From Afipia sp. Root123D2 (lineage in GTDB: Bacteria > Pseudomonadota > Alphaproteobacteria > Rhizobiales > Xanthobacteraceae): 64,000 nucleotides of DNA. Below, piece by piece: positions 45,751 through 54,705 of this stretch. Both the position numbers and the translations under genes were made by a program. The notes under the pieces are model-generated. The model saw only the letters and a list, made by a program, of their open reading frames with translations. It ran no database searches and was not told where the DNA came from. Every line of letters starts with the position of its first letter. Position 1 is the first letter of the stretch. The stretch lies in contig NZ_LMDP01000003.1 in the NCBI RefSeq assembly GCF_001425835.1, forward strand, positions 566,001-630,000, in the 5' to 3' direction.

Positions 45751-46140
45751 CTACTTCCGAGCGAAATCAGCCGGCGCCAGTTCGATCGGCTGGCCATGCG
45801 GCGTCCGGTCCGCGGCGTGATCCCAGGCATCCCGATAGCGATCGAGAGTGTCGGCGGTCGTGACGTTCTTGGCCGCGACCAGCGTTTCGAGCGCGGCCAG
45901 CCAGTGCCGGTAGTAGGTCTCGCCAGTATCTGCATCACCCTCGGCTTGCGCACGCTTGATCTGATGCGCGAGCACCTCTGCCCATTCGGCCCACGTGAAA
46001 AGACCGCGCGCGTGCAGCGAAACCGCCATCGCAAAGGCCCGCGCTTCCCATGGCTCCCGGAAGACCGGACCTTCGTCGTCGCGCGGGATGCCGGGAATTG
46101 CATCGGTCGCACGCCGGGCGGCAGTCTGATCGACGCTCAT
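45751..46140 (-). CDS. nitrile hydratase accessory protein
   Basis: 129 aa. Resembles the N-terminal half of the beta subunit (PVFREPWEARAFAMAVSLHARGLFTWAEWA and TYYRHWLAALETLVA), as do the small activator/chaperone proteins that help load metal into nitrile hydratase. Its start overlaps the beta-subunit stop (ATGA), so it is the third gene of a tightly coupled operon. The role in cobalt insertion is inferred from the family. Confidence 0.88.
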   Translation of the reverse strand: MSVDQTAARRATDAIPGIPRDDEGPVFREPWEARAFAMAVSLHARGLFTWAEWAEVLAHQIKRAQAEGDADTGETYYRHWLAALETLVAAKNVTTADTLDRYRDAWDHAADRTPHGQPIELAPADFARK

Positions 46141-46799
46141 GCAACGCGCTCCAGATAGGGCTCCCACGCATCCACCGAGACGGTCGCGCCGGCATCGGCG
46201 CGCTCGCCCCATAGCTCACGGCCCGCGAAGCAAACGGTGTAGAGCCAGTGTGGATTCTCACCCTTGCCGTGGGCGTTGCTGTCAGGAAAAACGTGAGAGC
46301 CATGAAGGCGTTCGATCACGCCGACATGCCCGCGAACATAGCGCGGCAGCCGCGTGTGGCCTTGCGGATGGATGTTCTTCGCGCGCACACGATCGCCGAT
46401 CGCAAACAACGGCTTCGTCGTCGCATCCCGTTCGGTTGGCCCACCTTTACGCAGCACGGCGGCGACGTTTTCAGGCGCCAGCACACGCACATCCGTTTTG
46501 GGCGGATACAATACGTGGCCGGATTCGATCTCCTCGCGCGACACCAGGTCGCGCTCTTCCATCAACTGTTCGAGCCCGGCGAGCCATATCTGGTAGTAGC
46601 TCTTGTCAAGATAATCCGCCGGCGAGCGGTTTTCGCGGGCGAAGCGCGACATGTCGATATTCCAGCCGCCGGGGGTTGCCATTGCGAGCGTCAATGCAAA
46701 CGCGCGCCGCTCCCACTCGGCATGAAACGCGGGCTCATTGATCTCAGGCTTCACCGGCCCAAAACCGTCGACCCCGCCCATGTCCTGCGCGCCGTTCAT
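46137..46799 (-). CDS. nthB: nitrile hydratase subunit beta
   Basis: 220 aa; pairs with the alpha subunit to hydrate nitriles to amides. Family marks are [16 protein letters not shown] at the start, the helical [18 protein letters not shown] region, and a C-terminal SH3-like barrel ([20 protein letters not shown]...[19 protein letters not shown]). Starts in a four-base overlap with the alpha stop and ends in a four-base overlap with the accessory gene. Confidence 0.95.
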   Translation of the reverse strand: MNGAQDMGGVDGFGPVKPEINEPAFHAEWERRAFALTLAMATPGGWNIDMSRFARENRSPADYLDKSYYQIWLAGLEQLMEERDLVSREEIESGHVLYPPKTDVRVLAPENVAAVLRKGGPTERDATTKPLFAIGDRVRAKNIHPQGHTRLPRYVRGHVGVIERLHGSHVFPDSNAHGKGENPHWLYTVCFAGRELWGERADAGATVSVDAWEPYLERVA

Positions 46800-47434
46800 G
46801 GGTCTGCGTGTCCCGGGGGCCGGGCAAGACCGGTCCCGATCATGCTATCGCGCGTCACCAGTTCGGCGAGTTGCTCTTCACTCCAGCCGTCGGTGCCACG
46901 AGGGCGCATCGGCACCACGAGATAGCGAATCTCCGCGGTGGAATCCCATACCCGGATCTCGGTCTCGGGTGGCAGTTCGAACCCGAAATCGCGCAGCACA
47001 CCGCGCGGGTCGATCACGGCACGGGACCGGTACGGCGCGGATTTGTACCAGACCGGCGGCAGGCCCAGCACCGACCACGGATAACAGGAGCACAGCGTAC
47101 AAACGACCATGTTGTGTTGACGCTCGGTGTTCTCGACCGCGACAATGTGCTCGCCCTGACGTCCGGCATAACCAAGTTCGGCGATCGCCGGTGTGGCATC
47201 GGCGATCAGACGGGCACGATAGGCGGGATCGGCCCAGGCTTTGGCGATGACGCGAGCGCCATTGCGCGGCCCGACCTTGGTCTCATAGGTCTCGATCAGC
47301 ACATCGAGCGCCGCCGGTTCGACATAGCCCTTCTCGGTCAGGACCGTTTCGAGGGCACGGACCCGCAACTCCGTCTCCGATAGTTCGGAATGATCGTGGT
47401 CGTGATGATGATGGTCGTGATCGTGGCCGGTCAT
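46796..47434 (-). CDS. nthA: nitrile hydratase subunit alpha, cobalt type
   Basis: 212 aa from MTGHDHDH. The metal claw is VCTLCSC (C112, C115, C117); Thr after the first Cys marks the cobalt type, whereas iron enzymes have Ser. Two of these cysteines are normally oxidised after translation. The first 15 residues contain eight His, an unusual metal-binding-like leader. First gene of nthA-nthB-accessory. No nitrilase or amidase and no cobalt transporter gene is adjacent. Confidence 0.95.
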   Translation of the reverse strand: MTGHDHDHHHHDHDHSELSETELRVRALETVLTEKGYVEPAALDVLIETYETKVGPRNGARVIAKAWADPAYRARLIADATPAIAELGYAGRQGEHIVAVENTERQHNMVVCTLCSCYPWSVLGLPPVWYKSAPYRSRAVIDPRGVLRDFGFELPPETEIRVWDSTAEIRYLVVPMRPRGTDGWSEEQLAELVTRDSMIGTGLARPPGHADP

Positions 47435-47547
47435 GGAATCAAAGTTAAGCCCGGCACGGCAGTCTGTCGAGGGCGGCAACTGCCCGCGATTCGCATGGAT
47501 GCCGTGCGGCGATCGCCCGCAAGACCTCCGATGAGGCCGCCGTCACC

Positions 47548-47575
47548 CGCACCGACACGATTCGAACGTGTGACC
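47548..47575 (-). repeat. tRNA-Arg 3'-end fragment, left flank of opgGH block
   Basis: Read on the minus strand this is GGTCACACGTTCGAATCGTG continuing to GTCGGTGCG, matching the T-arm and acceptor end of tRNA-Arg(CCG) at 51583-51659 apart from one missing base. It is in the same orientation as the second fragment at 51462-51488, making a direct repeat around opgG-opgH. The rest of a tRNA is not present here. Confidence 0.75.
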
Positions 47576-47712
47576 GTCCCTAGCCGAGACCGAGCGACGA
47601 TGGCGAATAGAGCCAACCGGCCGAGACGCGGCGCGCAAAACTTTTCCCTAAATGGAACTTGAGCCGCATCCGAAGGTTTGTTCGCATTAGCACTCTAGCC
47701 AGTGGAACAGCC

Positions 47713-49224
47713 TTGAATCGACGACAGATCCTGAAAGCTTCATCAACGCTGCCAGTTCTGGCGCTTCTTGCGCGGTCCAAGGCAATGGCGGAGGTCAGTG
47801 CTACGCCATTCGATCCTTCGGTGGTTCGCAAGCTAGCCCGAGACACTGCGAGCAAACCCTTCAAGGCTCCGGATAATGCACTCCCCAAGGCCTTGAAAGA
47901 TCTCAACTACGACGAATACCGCGCCATTCGCTTCAATCCAGAACGGGCCTTGTGGCACGATGACAAATTGCCCTTCGAGGTCCAGTTTTTTCACCGTGGG
48001 TTCATCTATGCCGACCGCGTTGACATTTACGAGGTGTCGGGCGGGCAGGCGACAAAGGTTGCCTATCGGCCCGAAAATTTTTCCTTTGGCTCAACCACAC
48101 CACCTCCAGCAGGATCCGACATTGGCTTCGCGGGATTTCGGATTCATGCCCCGATCAACAAGCCCGACTACTACGACGAAGTTTGCGTTTTCTTAGGAGC
48201 AACCTACTTTCGTGCAGTAGCCAAAAACGAAGTCTACGGCCTGTCCGCTCGCGGGCTATCCATCAATACCGGCCAAGCGTCTGGCGAAGAATTCCCGCAG
48301 TTCAAAGCCTTCTGGATTGAGAAGCCGGCGCCAAACGTGAACTCAATCGTCGTTCATGCACTGCTCGACAGCGAGAGCGCCGCAGCTGCCTATCGTTTTA
48401 CAATCCGGCCCGGTGACACCACAGTATTTGATGTAGAAATGGTAATTTATCCGAGGGTTGACCTGAAATTTCCAGGCCTAGCCCCAACGACGAGCATGTT
48501 CTTCTTCGGGCCCAACGACCGCAACAACGTCGATGACTTTCGTCCAGCAGTGCACGATTCCGATGGTCTTGCGATACTCAATGGCCGAGGCGAACAACTT
48601 TGGCGCCCGCTCAACAATCCACGCGATCTTCAGATCAGCACTTTCTCAGACCTCAATCCGCGAGGATTCGGGTTACTGCAGCGAGAGAAGAACTTTTTCG
48701 ATTACCAGGATCTGGAGTCAAGTTTCGAGCGACGCCCGAGTCTTTGGGTCGAGCCGATAGGCGACTGGGGTGAGGGCTCCGTGCAATTGATCGAAATCCC
48801 TACAAAGGAAGAAATACACGACAACATTGCTGCATTTTGGCATCCAAAAGCGCCGCTGGCGGCAAAAGGGGAACACATCTACACCTATCGCTTGCATTGG
48901 GGTTCCGGCTCTCACAGGGCACCACTGCTGGCCACCTTCTGCCGGACCGGCATTGGAATGCGTGCCGACAATACGCGACTGTTTGTGCTGGATCTGATTG
49001 GCGAAAGGCTCAAGTCGGTTGACCCTAAGACGATCAGAGGCGTCGTCACCGCTGATAAGGCAGAGATTAAGAATATTGTCACGCAGCCAAATCCGCATAC
49101 CGGCGGATGGCGCCTTAGCTTTGAGATGTTAAGCAAAGACCAAACGCCAATCGAACTGCGCGCTTCCCTGAAGCAGGAAGACGCGACCCTCTCAGAAGTC
49201 TGGGTCTATCGATGGACCCCCTGA
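47713..49224 (+). CDS. opgG: periplasmic glucan biosynthesis protein, OpgG/OpgD family
   Basis: 503 aa from TTG 47713 (MNRRQILKAS); an in-frame TTG at 47659 would add 18 residues. The start gives a twin-arginine signal (RRQILK then LPVLALLA and a cleavage-like site AMA), as in OpgD. The OpgG fold is shown by FEVQFFHRGFIYADRV, SDIGFAGFRIHAP, FLGATYFRAV, YGLSARGLSINT and RPSLWVEPIGDWGEGSV. It is required for osmoregulated periplasmic glucan formation. Codon and base use looks lower in GC than neighbouring genes. Overlaps opgH. Confidence 0.9.
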   Translation: MNRRQILKASSTLPVLALLARSKAMAEVSATPFDPSVVRKLARDTASKPFKAPDNALPKALKDLNYDEYRAIRFNPERALWHDDKLPFEVQFFHRGFIYADRVDIYEVSGGQATKVAYRPENFSFGSTTPPPAGSDIGFAGFRIHAPINKPDYYDEVCVFLGATYFRAVAKNEVYGLSARGLSINTGQASGEEFPQFKAFWIEKPAPNVNSIVVHALLDSESAAAAYRFTIRPGDTTVFDVEMVIYPRVDLKFPGLAPTTSMFFFGPNDRNNVDDFRPAVHDSDGLAILNGRGEQLWRPLNNPRDLQISTFSDLNPRGFGLLQREKNFFDYQDLESSFERRPSLWVEPIGDWGEGSVQLIEIPTKEEIHDNIAAFWHPKAPLAAKGEHIYTYRLHWGSGSHRAPLLATFCRTGIGMRADNTRLFVLDLIGERLKSVDPKTIRGVVTADKAEIKNIVTQPNPHTGGWRLSFEMLSKDQTPIELRASLKQEDATLSEVWVYRWTP

Positions 49225-51389
49225 GGCTAGAGACCGCAAAGCCGAGGAATGTCTCGTCGGCCACCGCTGCTGAAGTTTCTGGTCCCTTTCTTCCCGCAGA
49301 CGCGCCGATGGAAATGGCAGCCCAGTCGTTCTGGCTCCGATCCGCATCGCCGCGCCGCACGCAGTTGTTGCAATCACGAACAGCCGTGCCCCGCGTCTGT
49401 ATTTTCCTGGGCACAGTCGCGATGACGACGGCAGGTGCCTATGAGATGTATGAAGTTTTGCAGGTGGGCGGCCTAACAACGCTCGAGGCAATAGTGCTCG
49501 CGCTGTTCGTGATACTGTTCGCCTGGGTCAGCTTTTCCTTTACGTCGGCGTTGGCTGGCTTCGTAAGACTGGTGCTTCGGGGGCATGACCCCTTCCACAT
49601 CGAAACAGGCACTCCAATTCCGGATATTGACAGCAGGAACGCGATGCTGCTGCCGACATACAATGAAAATCCCTACCGAGTCATGGCACGTCTCCAAGCG
49701 ATCTTCGAATCGGTCGAAGGCACCGGGCACGGCTTTCATTTCGACTGGTTTGTTCTCAGCGATACGAGCGACCCTGCAATCTGGATTGCTGAGGAAAAGG
49801 CTATCCTCGAGATGCGTGCCCGCACACGGTCGGACCGAATCTACTATCGCCACCGTCCACGCAACATTGCCCGCAAGTCGGGCAACATTGAGGATTGGGT
49901 TAAGCGTTTCGGCGCCCGGTATGAACACATGATCGTTCTGGATGCTGACAGCCTGATGACCGGCGACACCATCGTTCGTCTGGTCAGCGAATTGGAGCGG
50001 CATCACGACGTCGCATTAATCCAAACACTACCGGTGGTCGTTAACGCCAGAACGATGTTCGCGCGGCTACAGCAATTTGCTGGCCGGCTATATGGGCCGA
50101 TGATCGCCGCAGGAGTTGCTTGGTGGCACGGGTCAGAAGGCAATTATTGGGGCCACAATGCCATCATCCGGGTACGAGCGTTTGCCGACAACGCAGGCCT
50201 CCCCGAAATGGCAGGCCGTAAACCTTTTGGTGGCCATATTCTCAGTCACGACTTCATCGAAGCTGCTTTGATGCGACGCGGCGGCTGGGCTATTCACATG
50301 GCCCCAGGACTTGGCGGTAGTTTCGAAGAATGCCCGCCGTCGCTCATCGATTTCGCTGCGCGTGACCGCAGATGGTGTCAGGGCAATCTGCAGCATCTCG
50401 CGGTGCTGCCTGCGCGAAAATTGCATTGGGTCTCGCGGCTGCATTTGTTGACCGGAATCGGATCATACCTAACGGCTCCGCTTTGGCTGCTGTTTCTAGC
50501 GCTAGGCATTCTCATCTCTTTGCAGGCGCAATTTATTCGGCCTGAATACTTCGGCAATGAATATTCACTGTTTCCCAAATGGCCCGCGCAGGATCCCATT
50601 CGCGCGGCAAAGGTATTCGCCGTAACCATGGGTTTGCTAGTTGTTCCCAAGCTGCTGGCCTATATTCTTCTTTTGACCCAGACCAAGAACCGGAAGCGAT
50701 TTGGCGGTGGCACTCGTGTGCTGCTCGGGATCGTCATCGAGACGATTTTATCAGGCCTGATCGCGCCCGTCATGATGATCTTTCAGTCCGCTGCGGTTAG
50801 CGCAATCCTGATGGGTCGTGACGCTGGATGGCAGGTGCAGCGCCGCGATGATGGCGGAATCGCTGTCCGGGAAATGCTTTCCAAGTATGCAATGCCGTCG
50901 ATATTTGGCGTGACAATGGCATTAACTGCCTATGCCGTGTCCCTACCACTATTTCTCTGGATGACACCTGTGATCGGCGGACTCCTGTTCAGTATCCCGC
51001 TCGCGGTCTTGACATCGAGGCCATCATCGCACGGAAGATCCTCCAGTCTTTTTGCAACGCCGGAAGAAATCACACCACCTCCGGTTTTAAGGCGGGCCAA
51101 CGAACTCGCTCAGACTGCTTCGGACTGCATCGGTAACCCGCTTCACGAGTTACGCGACAATGTCGCATTGCGGGAGAGGCATCTCGAGATGATTAAAAAT
51201 CAAGCTCCCCGCGAGCGCGGCCAGATCGATCCAGATCTTGCTGTTGCACGTGCGAAGCTCGACGACGCTGATGCTTTCGATGATGCCGTCGGCTTTCTTA
51301 ATAACCGGGAGACTTTCGCCCTACTGAACAGCGAAAGCGACTTCTGCAGGCTGATGCAACTTCCAGACCCCTCTTCCGTCGCGCCGTAG
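49212..51389 (+). CDS. opgH: osmoregulated periplasmic glucan glucosyltransferase OpgH
   Basis: Inner-membrane GT2-family enzyme that builds the glucan backbone from UDP-glucose. It is 725 aa, overlapping opgG by 13 bases. Two N-terminal membrane segments (about 62-118), a cytoplasmic catalytic domain with PTYNEN near 150, the DAD motif at D244-D246 and RRWCQGNLQH near 390, then about six membrane segments and a polar tail. It shares the apparently lower GC of opgG. This pair is enclosed by tRNA-derived direct repeats. Confidence 0.93.
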   Translation: MDPLRLETAKPRNVSSATAAEVSGPFLPADAPMEMAAQSFWLRSASPRRTQLLQSRTAVPRVCIFLGTVAMTTAGAYEMYEVLQVGGLTTLEAIVLALFVILFAWVSFSFTSALAGFVRLVLRGHDPFHIETGTPIPDIDSRNAMLLPTYNENPYRVMARLQAIFESVEGTGHGFHFDWFVLSDTSDPAIWIAEEKAILEMRARTRSDRIYYRHRPRNIARKSGNIEDWVKRFGARYEHMIVLDADSLMTGDTIVRLVSELERHHDVALIQTLPVVVNARTMFARLQQFAGRLYGPMIAAGVAWWHGSEGNYWGHNAIIRVRAFADNAGLPEMAGRKPFGGHILSHDFIEAALMRRGGWAIHMAPGLGGSFEECPPSLIDFAARDRRWCQGNLQHLAVLPARKLHWVSRLHLLTGIGSYLTAPLWLLFLALGILISLQAQFIRPEYFGNEYSLFPKWPAQDPIRAAKVFAVTMGLLVVPKLLAYILLLTQTKNRKRFGGGTRVLLGIVIETILSGLIAPVMMIFQSAAVSAILMGRDAGWQVQRRDDGGIAVREMLSKYAMPSIFGVTMALTAYAVSLPLFLWMTPVIGGLLFSIPLAVLTSRPSSHGRSSSLFATPEEITPPPVLRRANELAQTASDCIGNPLHELRDNVALRERHLEMIKNQAPRERGQIDPDLAVARAKLDDADAFDDAVGFLNNRETFALLNSESDFCRLMQLPDPSSVAP

Positions 51390-51461
51390 CTCCAAAAACA
51401 TCCATTCAACGAACTTTTGCCTGCTCGAGGCCAGCCACAGTGCCGGCACACGAGCCACCCA

Positions 51462-51488
51462 CACCCGAGACAATTCGAACGTGTGACC
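51462..51488 (-). repeat. tRNA-Arg 3'-part fragment, right flank of opgGH block
   Basis: Minus-strand reading gives GGTCACACGTTCGAATTGTC continuing to TCGGGTG, matching the tRNA-Arg(CCG) 3' end with two mismatches. Weaker similarity continues into the anticodon arm (GCCCTCC...AGGC), so it looks like the 3' half of a decayed tRNA copy. It lies 95 bases from, and inverted to, the intact tRNA, and is a direct repeat of 47548-47575. Confidence 0.75.
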
Positions 51489-51544
51489 GACGCCTGAGGA
51501 GGGCTTCGCCGGCTGCAATGGAGCGTCAAAAAGCCTTGCACCCG

Positions 51545-51572
51545 TTGCCCGGAGCCGATCAATCGGCTAAAT
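51545..51572 (+). promoter_or_regulatory. possible promoter of tRNA-Arg
   Basis: TTGCCC (51545-51550), 16-base spacer, CTAAAT (51567-51572). The -10 ends 10 bases before the mature tRNA. Moderate match to the housekeeping consensus. Confidence 0.42.
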
Positions 51573-51582
51573 GGAGATCGAA

Positions 51583-51659
51583 GCACCCGTAGCTCAGCTG
51601 GATAGAGCGTTGCCCTCCGAAGGCAAAGGTCACACGTTCGAATCGTGTCGGGTGCGCCA
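51583..51659 (+). tRNA. tRNA-Arg (anticodon CCG)
   Basis: 77 bases with CCA encoded. The acceptor stem GCACCCG pairs with CGGGTGC, discriminator base G. D-arm AGCTCAGCTGGATAGAGC, anticodon stem TTGCC/GGCAA around loop CTCCGAA (anticodon CCG, reading CGG), T-arm CACACGTTCGAATCGTGT. All four arms close. It is the apparent source of the two 3'-end fragments flanking opgG-opgH. Confidence 0.97.
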
Positions 51660-51889
51660 GCTTTTGGCGCCGCTTTAGCGCGAGAGAGAAATATGGATCG
51701 GACACCGATCTGCTCGCGTCAGTTCGGTGCCGATCCGCGCGCTCCTCTTATTCGAAACATCAAGGCGCGTTCCCCGAGACCGGATCGTGCGAGCGATCGG
51801 AACGTAGCGCCGATCATGACCACGATGGCCGCCTTTGTACGATGTTCGATTCTGCGCTAAGAACGCCAGGACTCGCAAAAAGGCACGGC

Positions 51890-54211
51890 ATGGCGTTTCA
51901 ATGGATGCGCTCCGATACGGAACCTTCAAACCCACTCGTTAGCACCGTCAAACCCATTCTCTATGTCGCGGCTGTTTTTGCATTGACGGCCTCGCTGGCG
52001 CACGCCGCCGAGAGCCGCGGGGCACATGCGCCGTCCGAATTCATTCTGCTCATCCAGATTGCCTTGCTCGTGCTGGTCGGCCGAGGGCTCGGCGAGATCA
52101 TGCAGAGAATTGGCCAGCCTTCGGTAATCGGCGAACTGCTCGGCGGTCTCATTCTTGGCCCTTCGCTGTTCGGCTGGGTTTGGCCCGCCGGATACAGCGC
52201 GATCTTCCCGCCCTCGCCGGAGCAAAAGGCGATGATCGGCGGAATCGCCCAATACGGCATTCTGCTCCTGCTGCTGCTGACCGGAATGGAGACCGACCTC
52301 AAGCTTGTCCGGAAAGTCGGAAAGGCGGCGATCGTCGTCTCGATCGCGGGAATCGTGGTTCCGTTCGCATGCGGATTCACGCTCGGAGAATTTCTGCCGG
52401 ATCGGCTGTTACCGCATCCCGAAGCCAGATTTGTCGCCTCGCTATTCCTTGGAACCGCGCTGTCAATCTCTTCGGTGAAGATCGTTGCGGTGGTCGTTCG
52501 CGAGATGAACTTCATGCGCCGCGATGTCGGTCAGATCATCGTGGCGACGGCGGTGATCGACGACACGCTCGGCTGGATCATGATCGCCGTGATCTTCAGC
52601 CTGGCGTCCAGCGGCACGCTCGACATTCCGTCGATTTCAAAAGCGATCCTGGGAACATTGCTGTTTCTGGCGATCAGTTTCACGATCGGCCGGCGGCTGA
52701 CATTCCAGATTATCCGGTGGGCGAACGATTACATCGCCAGTTCGGGCGCAGTCATCACCGTGATCCTGCTGCTGATGAGCGTCATGGCAGCGATTACACA
52801 TCTGATCGGCGTTCATACCGTGCTCGGTGCTTTCGTCGCCGGCGTGCTGGTCGGGCAATCGCCAATCCTGACCCGGCAAATCGACGAACGGCTGCGCGGG
52901 CTGATCACCAGTCTTTTCATGCCGGTGTTTTTTGGGCTCGCGGGGCTCAACGCAGATCTGACAGTGCTCAAGAATCCCGACCTGCTCCTTCTGACCGGAG
53001 GATTGATCCTGATCGCCAGTCTCGGAAAGTTCGGCGGGGCTTTCATCGGCGGCACTATCGGCGGGTTGAGCGGCCGGGAATCGCTGGCACTGGCGAGCGG
53101 AATGAACGCGCGCGGTTCGACCGAGGTCATCATCGCCACCATCGGCCTGTCGATGGGGGTGCTGAGCAACGACATGTTTTCCATGATCGTCACCATGGCG
53201 ATCGTCACCACCATGGCGATGCCGCCGATGTTGCGCGCCGCTCTCGCCCGTCTGCCTCTGGGAGCCAATGAGAAGGCGCGGCTCGAACGGGAGGAGACGG
53301 AAGAAAAAGGCTTCGTCGCGAATCTGGAGCGGATGCTTCTCGCAGTCGACGGCAGCGCCAATGCGAAGTTCGCTTCCACGATCGCCGGTTTGCTGGCAGG
53401 CGCGCGCGGCATCCCCATCAGCGTGCTTAACCTCGGCGCTACGCCGGAAAAGGAGGTGAGCAAGGACCAAACTCATGAAGCCGCCGTCAAGAAGGCCGCC
53501 AAGGCTGCATCTGACGCCGATCCCGAAGCCGAGGCCCGAAAGGTCGACGTCACGATCCATGAGAGCCAGAAAGAAGTGGGCGAGGCCGTTGCTGACGAGG
53601 CGCGAAAGGGTTTTGATTTCCTCCTGATCGGGCTGGAGTCGACCGTGAGCCCCGACGGAGAATTCGACAGCGCAGTCGGCGAAGTCGCCGCCGCCTTCGA
53701 GGGGCCGCTGGCGGTGGTAGACGCGAAAGGCGAACACCTCGACCGCCCTCAAGGCGGCTCCTTTCAGGTTCTGGTCCCGGTCTCCGGAAGCGCCGTATCG
53801 CATCGCGGAGCGGAAGTTGCGATCGCTCTTGCCCGCACCAGTTCGCTGCCGCTTCATGCGATCTATGTGTCGACAACCCGAGACAAGGGCAGCCGCCGCA
53901 GTTCGACCGGTGCATCGGTTTTGCAGGAAGAAGCCATCCTCAAGGAGATCGTCTCGCTTGCGGCACGTTACGGCGTCGATGTCGTCACATCGATTCAAGC
54001 CAACGCCGCGCCCGAGGAAGCGATCCTTCGTGAAATCCGGAAATCCGGATCGAACCTCGTGGTGATGGGGGTCGATCGTATTCAGGGCGACGCGCTGAAT
54101 TTCGGCGGCGTGGCATCGGCCATTTTGCAGAAGTCCGACGTGTCGATCGTTCTGGTCTCCAGTGGAGAATCGAATGGCCGAACCAACGGCACAAGAAAGC
54201 AAGAACGCTGA
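51890..54211 (+). CDS. CPA2 cation:proton antiporter fused to two universal-stress-like domains
   Basis: 773 aa from ATG 51890 with AAAAGG upstream; ATG 51842 is an in-frame alternative. After one hydrophobic N-terminal segment, about twelve membrane segments form a CPA2 antiporter (RIGQPSVIGELLGGLILGP, TAVIDDTLGW with the ion-binding DD, GMNARGSTEVIIATIGL). The soluble C-terminal half looks like two Usp repeats: LLAVDGSANAKFASTIAGL at about 482 onward and VLVPVSGSAVSHRGAEVAIA at about 627-770, the latter ending NLVVMGVDR...ILQKSDVSIVLV. Probably nucleotide-regulated. Confidence 0.88.
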   Translation: MAFQWMRSDTEPSNPLVSTVKPILYVAAVFALTASLAHAAESRGAHAPSEFILLIQIALLVLVGRGLGEIMQRIGQPSVIGELLGGLILGPSLFGWVWPAGYSAIFPPSPEQKAMIGGIAQYGILLLLLLTGMETDLKLVRKVGKAAIVVSIAGIVVPFACGFTLGEFLPDRLLPHPEARFVASLFLGTALSISSVKIVAVVVREMNFMRRDVGQIIVATAVIDDTLGWIMIAVIFSLASSGTLDIPSISKAILGTLLFLAISFTIGRRLTFQIIRWANDYIASSGAVITVILLLMSVMAAITHLIGVHTVLGAFVAGVLVGQSPILTRQIDERLRGLITSLFMPVFFGLAGLNADLTVLKNPDLLLLTGGLILIASLGKFGGAFIGGTIGGLSGRESLALASGMNARGSTEVIIATIGLSMGVLSNDMFSMIVTMAIVTTMAMPPMLRAALARLPLGANEKARLEREETEEKGFVANLERMLLAVDGSANAKFASTIAGLLAGARGIPISVLNLGATPEKEVSKDQTHEAAVKKAAKAASDADPEAEARKVDVTIHESQKEVGEAVADEARKGFDFLLIGLESTVSPDGEFDSAVGEVAAAFEGPLAVVDAKGEHLDRPQGGSFQVLVPVSGSAVSHRGAEVAIALARTSSLPLHAIYVSTTRDKGSRRSSTGASVLQEEAILKEIVSLAARYGVDVVTSIQANAAPEEAILREIRKSGSNLVVMGVDRIQGDALNFGGVASAILQKSDVSIVLVSSGESNGRTNGTRKQER

Positions 54212-54297
54212 TCCTGCACCCGCAATGCCGGCAATGTTAATTCGTCTCTGACGCTTTCGACTTGTGTTGCAATGCAATCCGAAGAACAATGTGCCGC

Positions 54298-54627
54298 ATG
54301 AAATTAGTGTTGTTCACCGCCCTTGTCGCCCTCAGTCTTGTGCATACGCCTGCGCGCGCGGAGCAGCCCCGGGCTGGACATTTCACAACGACGTTGTCCA
54401 ACACCACACCCCTCGCCTACGGCATGACCGCCGATGACGCCGCGGCGGCGCTCGGCACTCCGTTGACCTATGTAAAGGGCAAGCCGGGCAACGAAACCTT
54501 CGTGGTGGTCCGCAAGGTCAACGGCAACGGATTTTCCTTCCGCGACGATCCGCTCTATCTGCAGTTTCGCAAGGGCCGCCTGGCTGGCTGGAAGGGCGAC
54601 TGGAACCGCAACTGGATGTGGCAATAG
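54298..54627 (+). CDS. small secreted hypothetical protein
   Basis: 109 aa from ATG 54298; ATG 54289 is three codons upstream. A clear signal peptide, MKLVLFTALVALSLVHTPARA, is followed by a compact domain of about 88 residues (YGMTADDAAAALGTPLTYVKG, then GNGFSFRDDPLYLQFRKGRLAGWKGDW) that recalls SmpA/OmlA-type periplasmic modules in its 'M..ee....lG.P' pattern. No function assigned. It sits 78 bases before the dienelactone hydrolase gene. Confidence 0.72.
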   Translation: MKLVLFTALVALSLVHTPARAEQPRAGHFTTTLSNTTPLAYGMTADDAAAALGTPLTYVKGKPGNETFVVVRKVNGNGFSFRDDPLYLQFRKGRLAGWKGDWNRNWMWQ

Positions 54628-54705
54628 CCGCCGCACACCGGCGTCCATTCATCGCGCCTTCGACGCAACATCGTCATCTCCATGCAATTGAGGAAAGGAC
54701 TGCCC

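Noticed and set aside
52637..54289. A 550-codon open frame antisense to the antiporter gene
   Set aside because: Its composition (Arg/His/Gln/Asp-rich, low complexity) is typical of the reverse strand of a GC-rich gene, and the plus-strand gene has clear family motifs.
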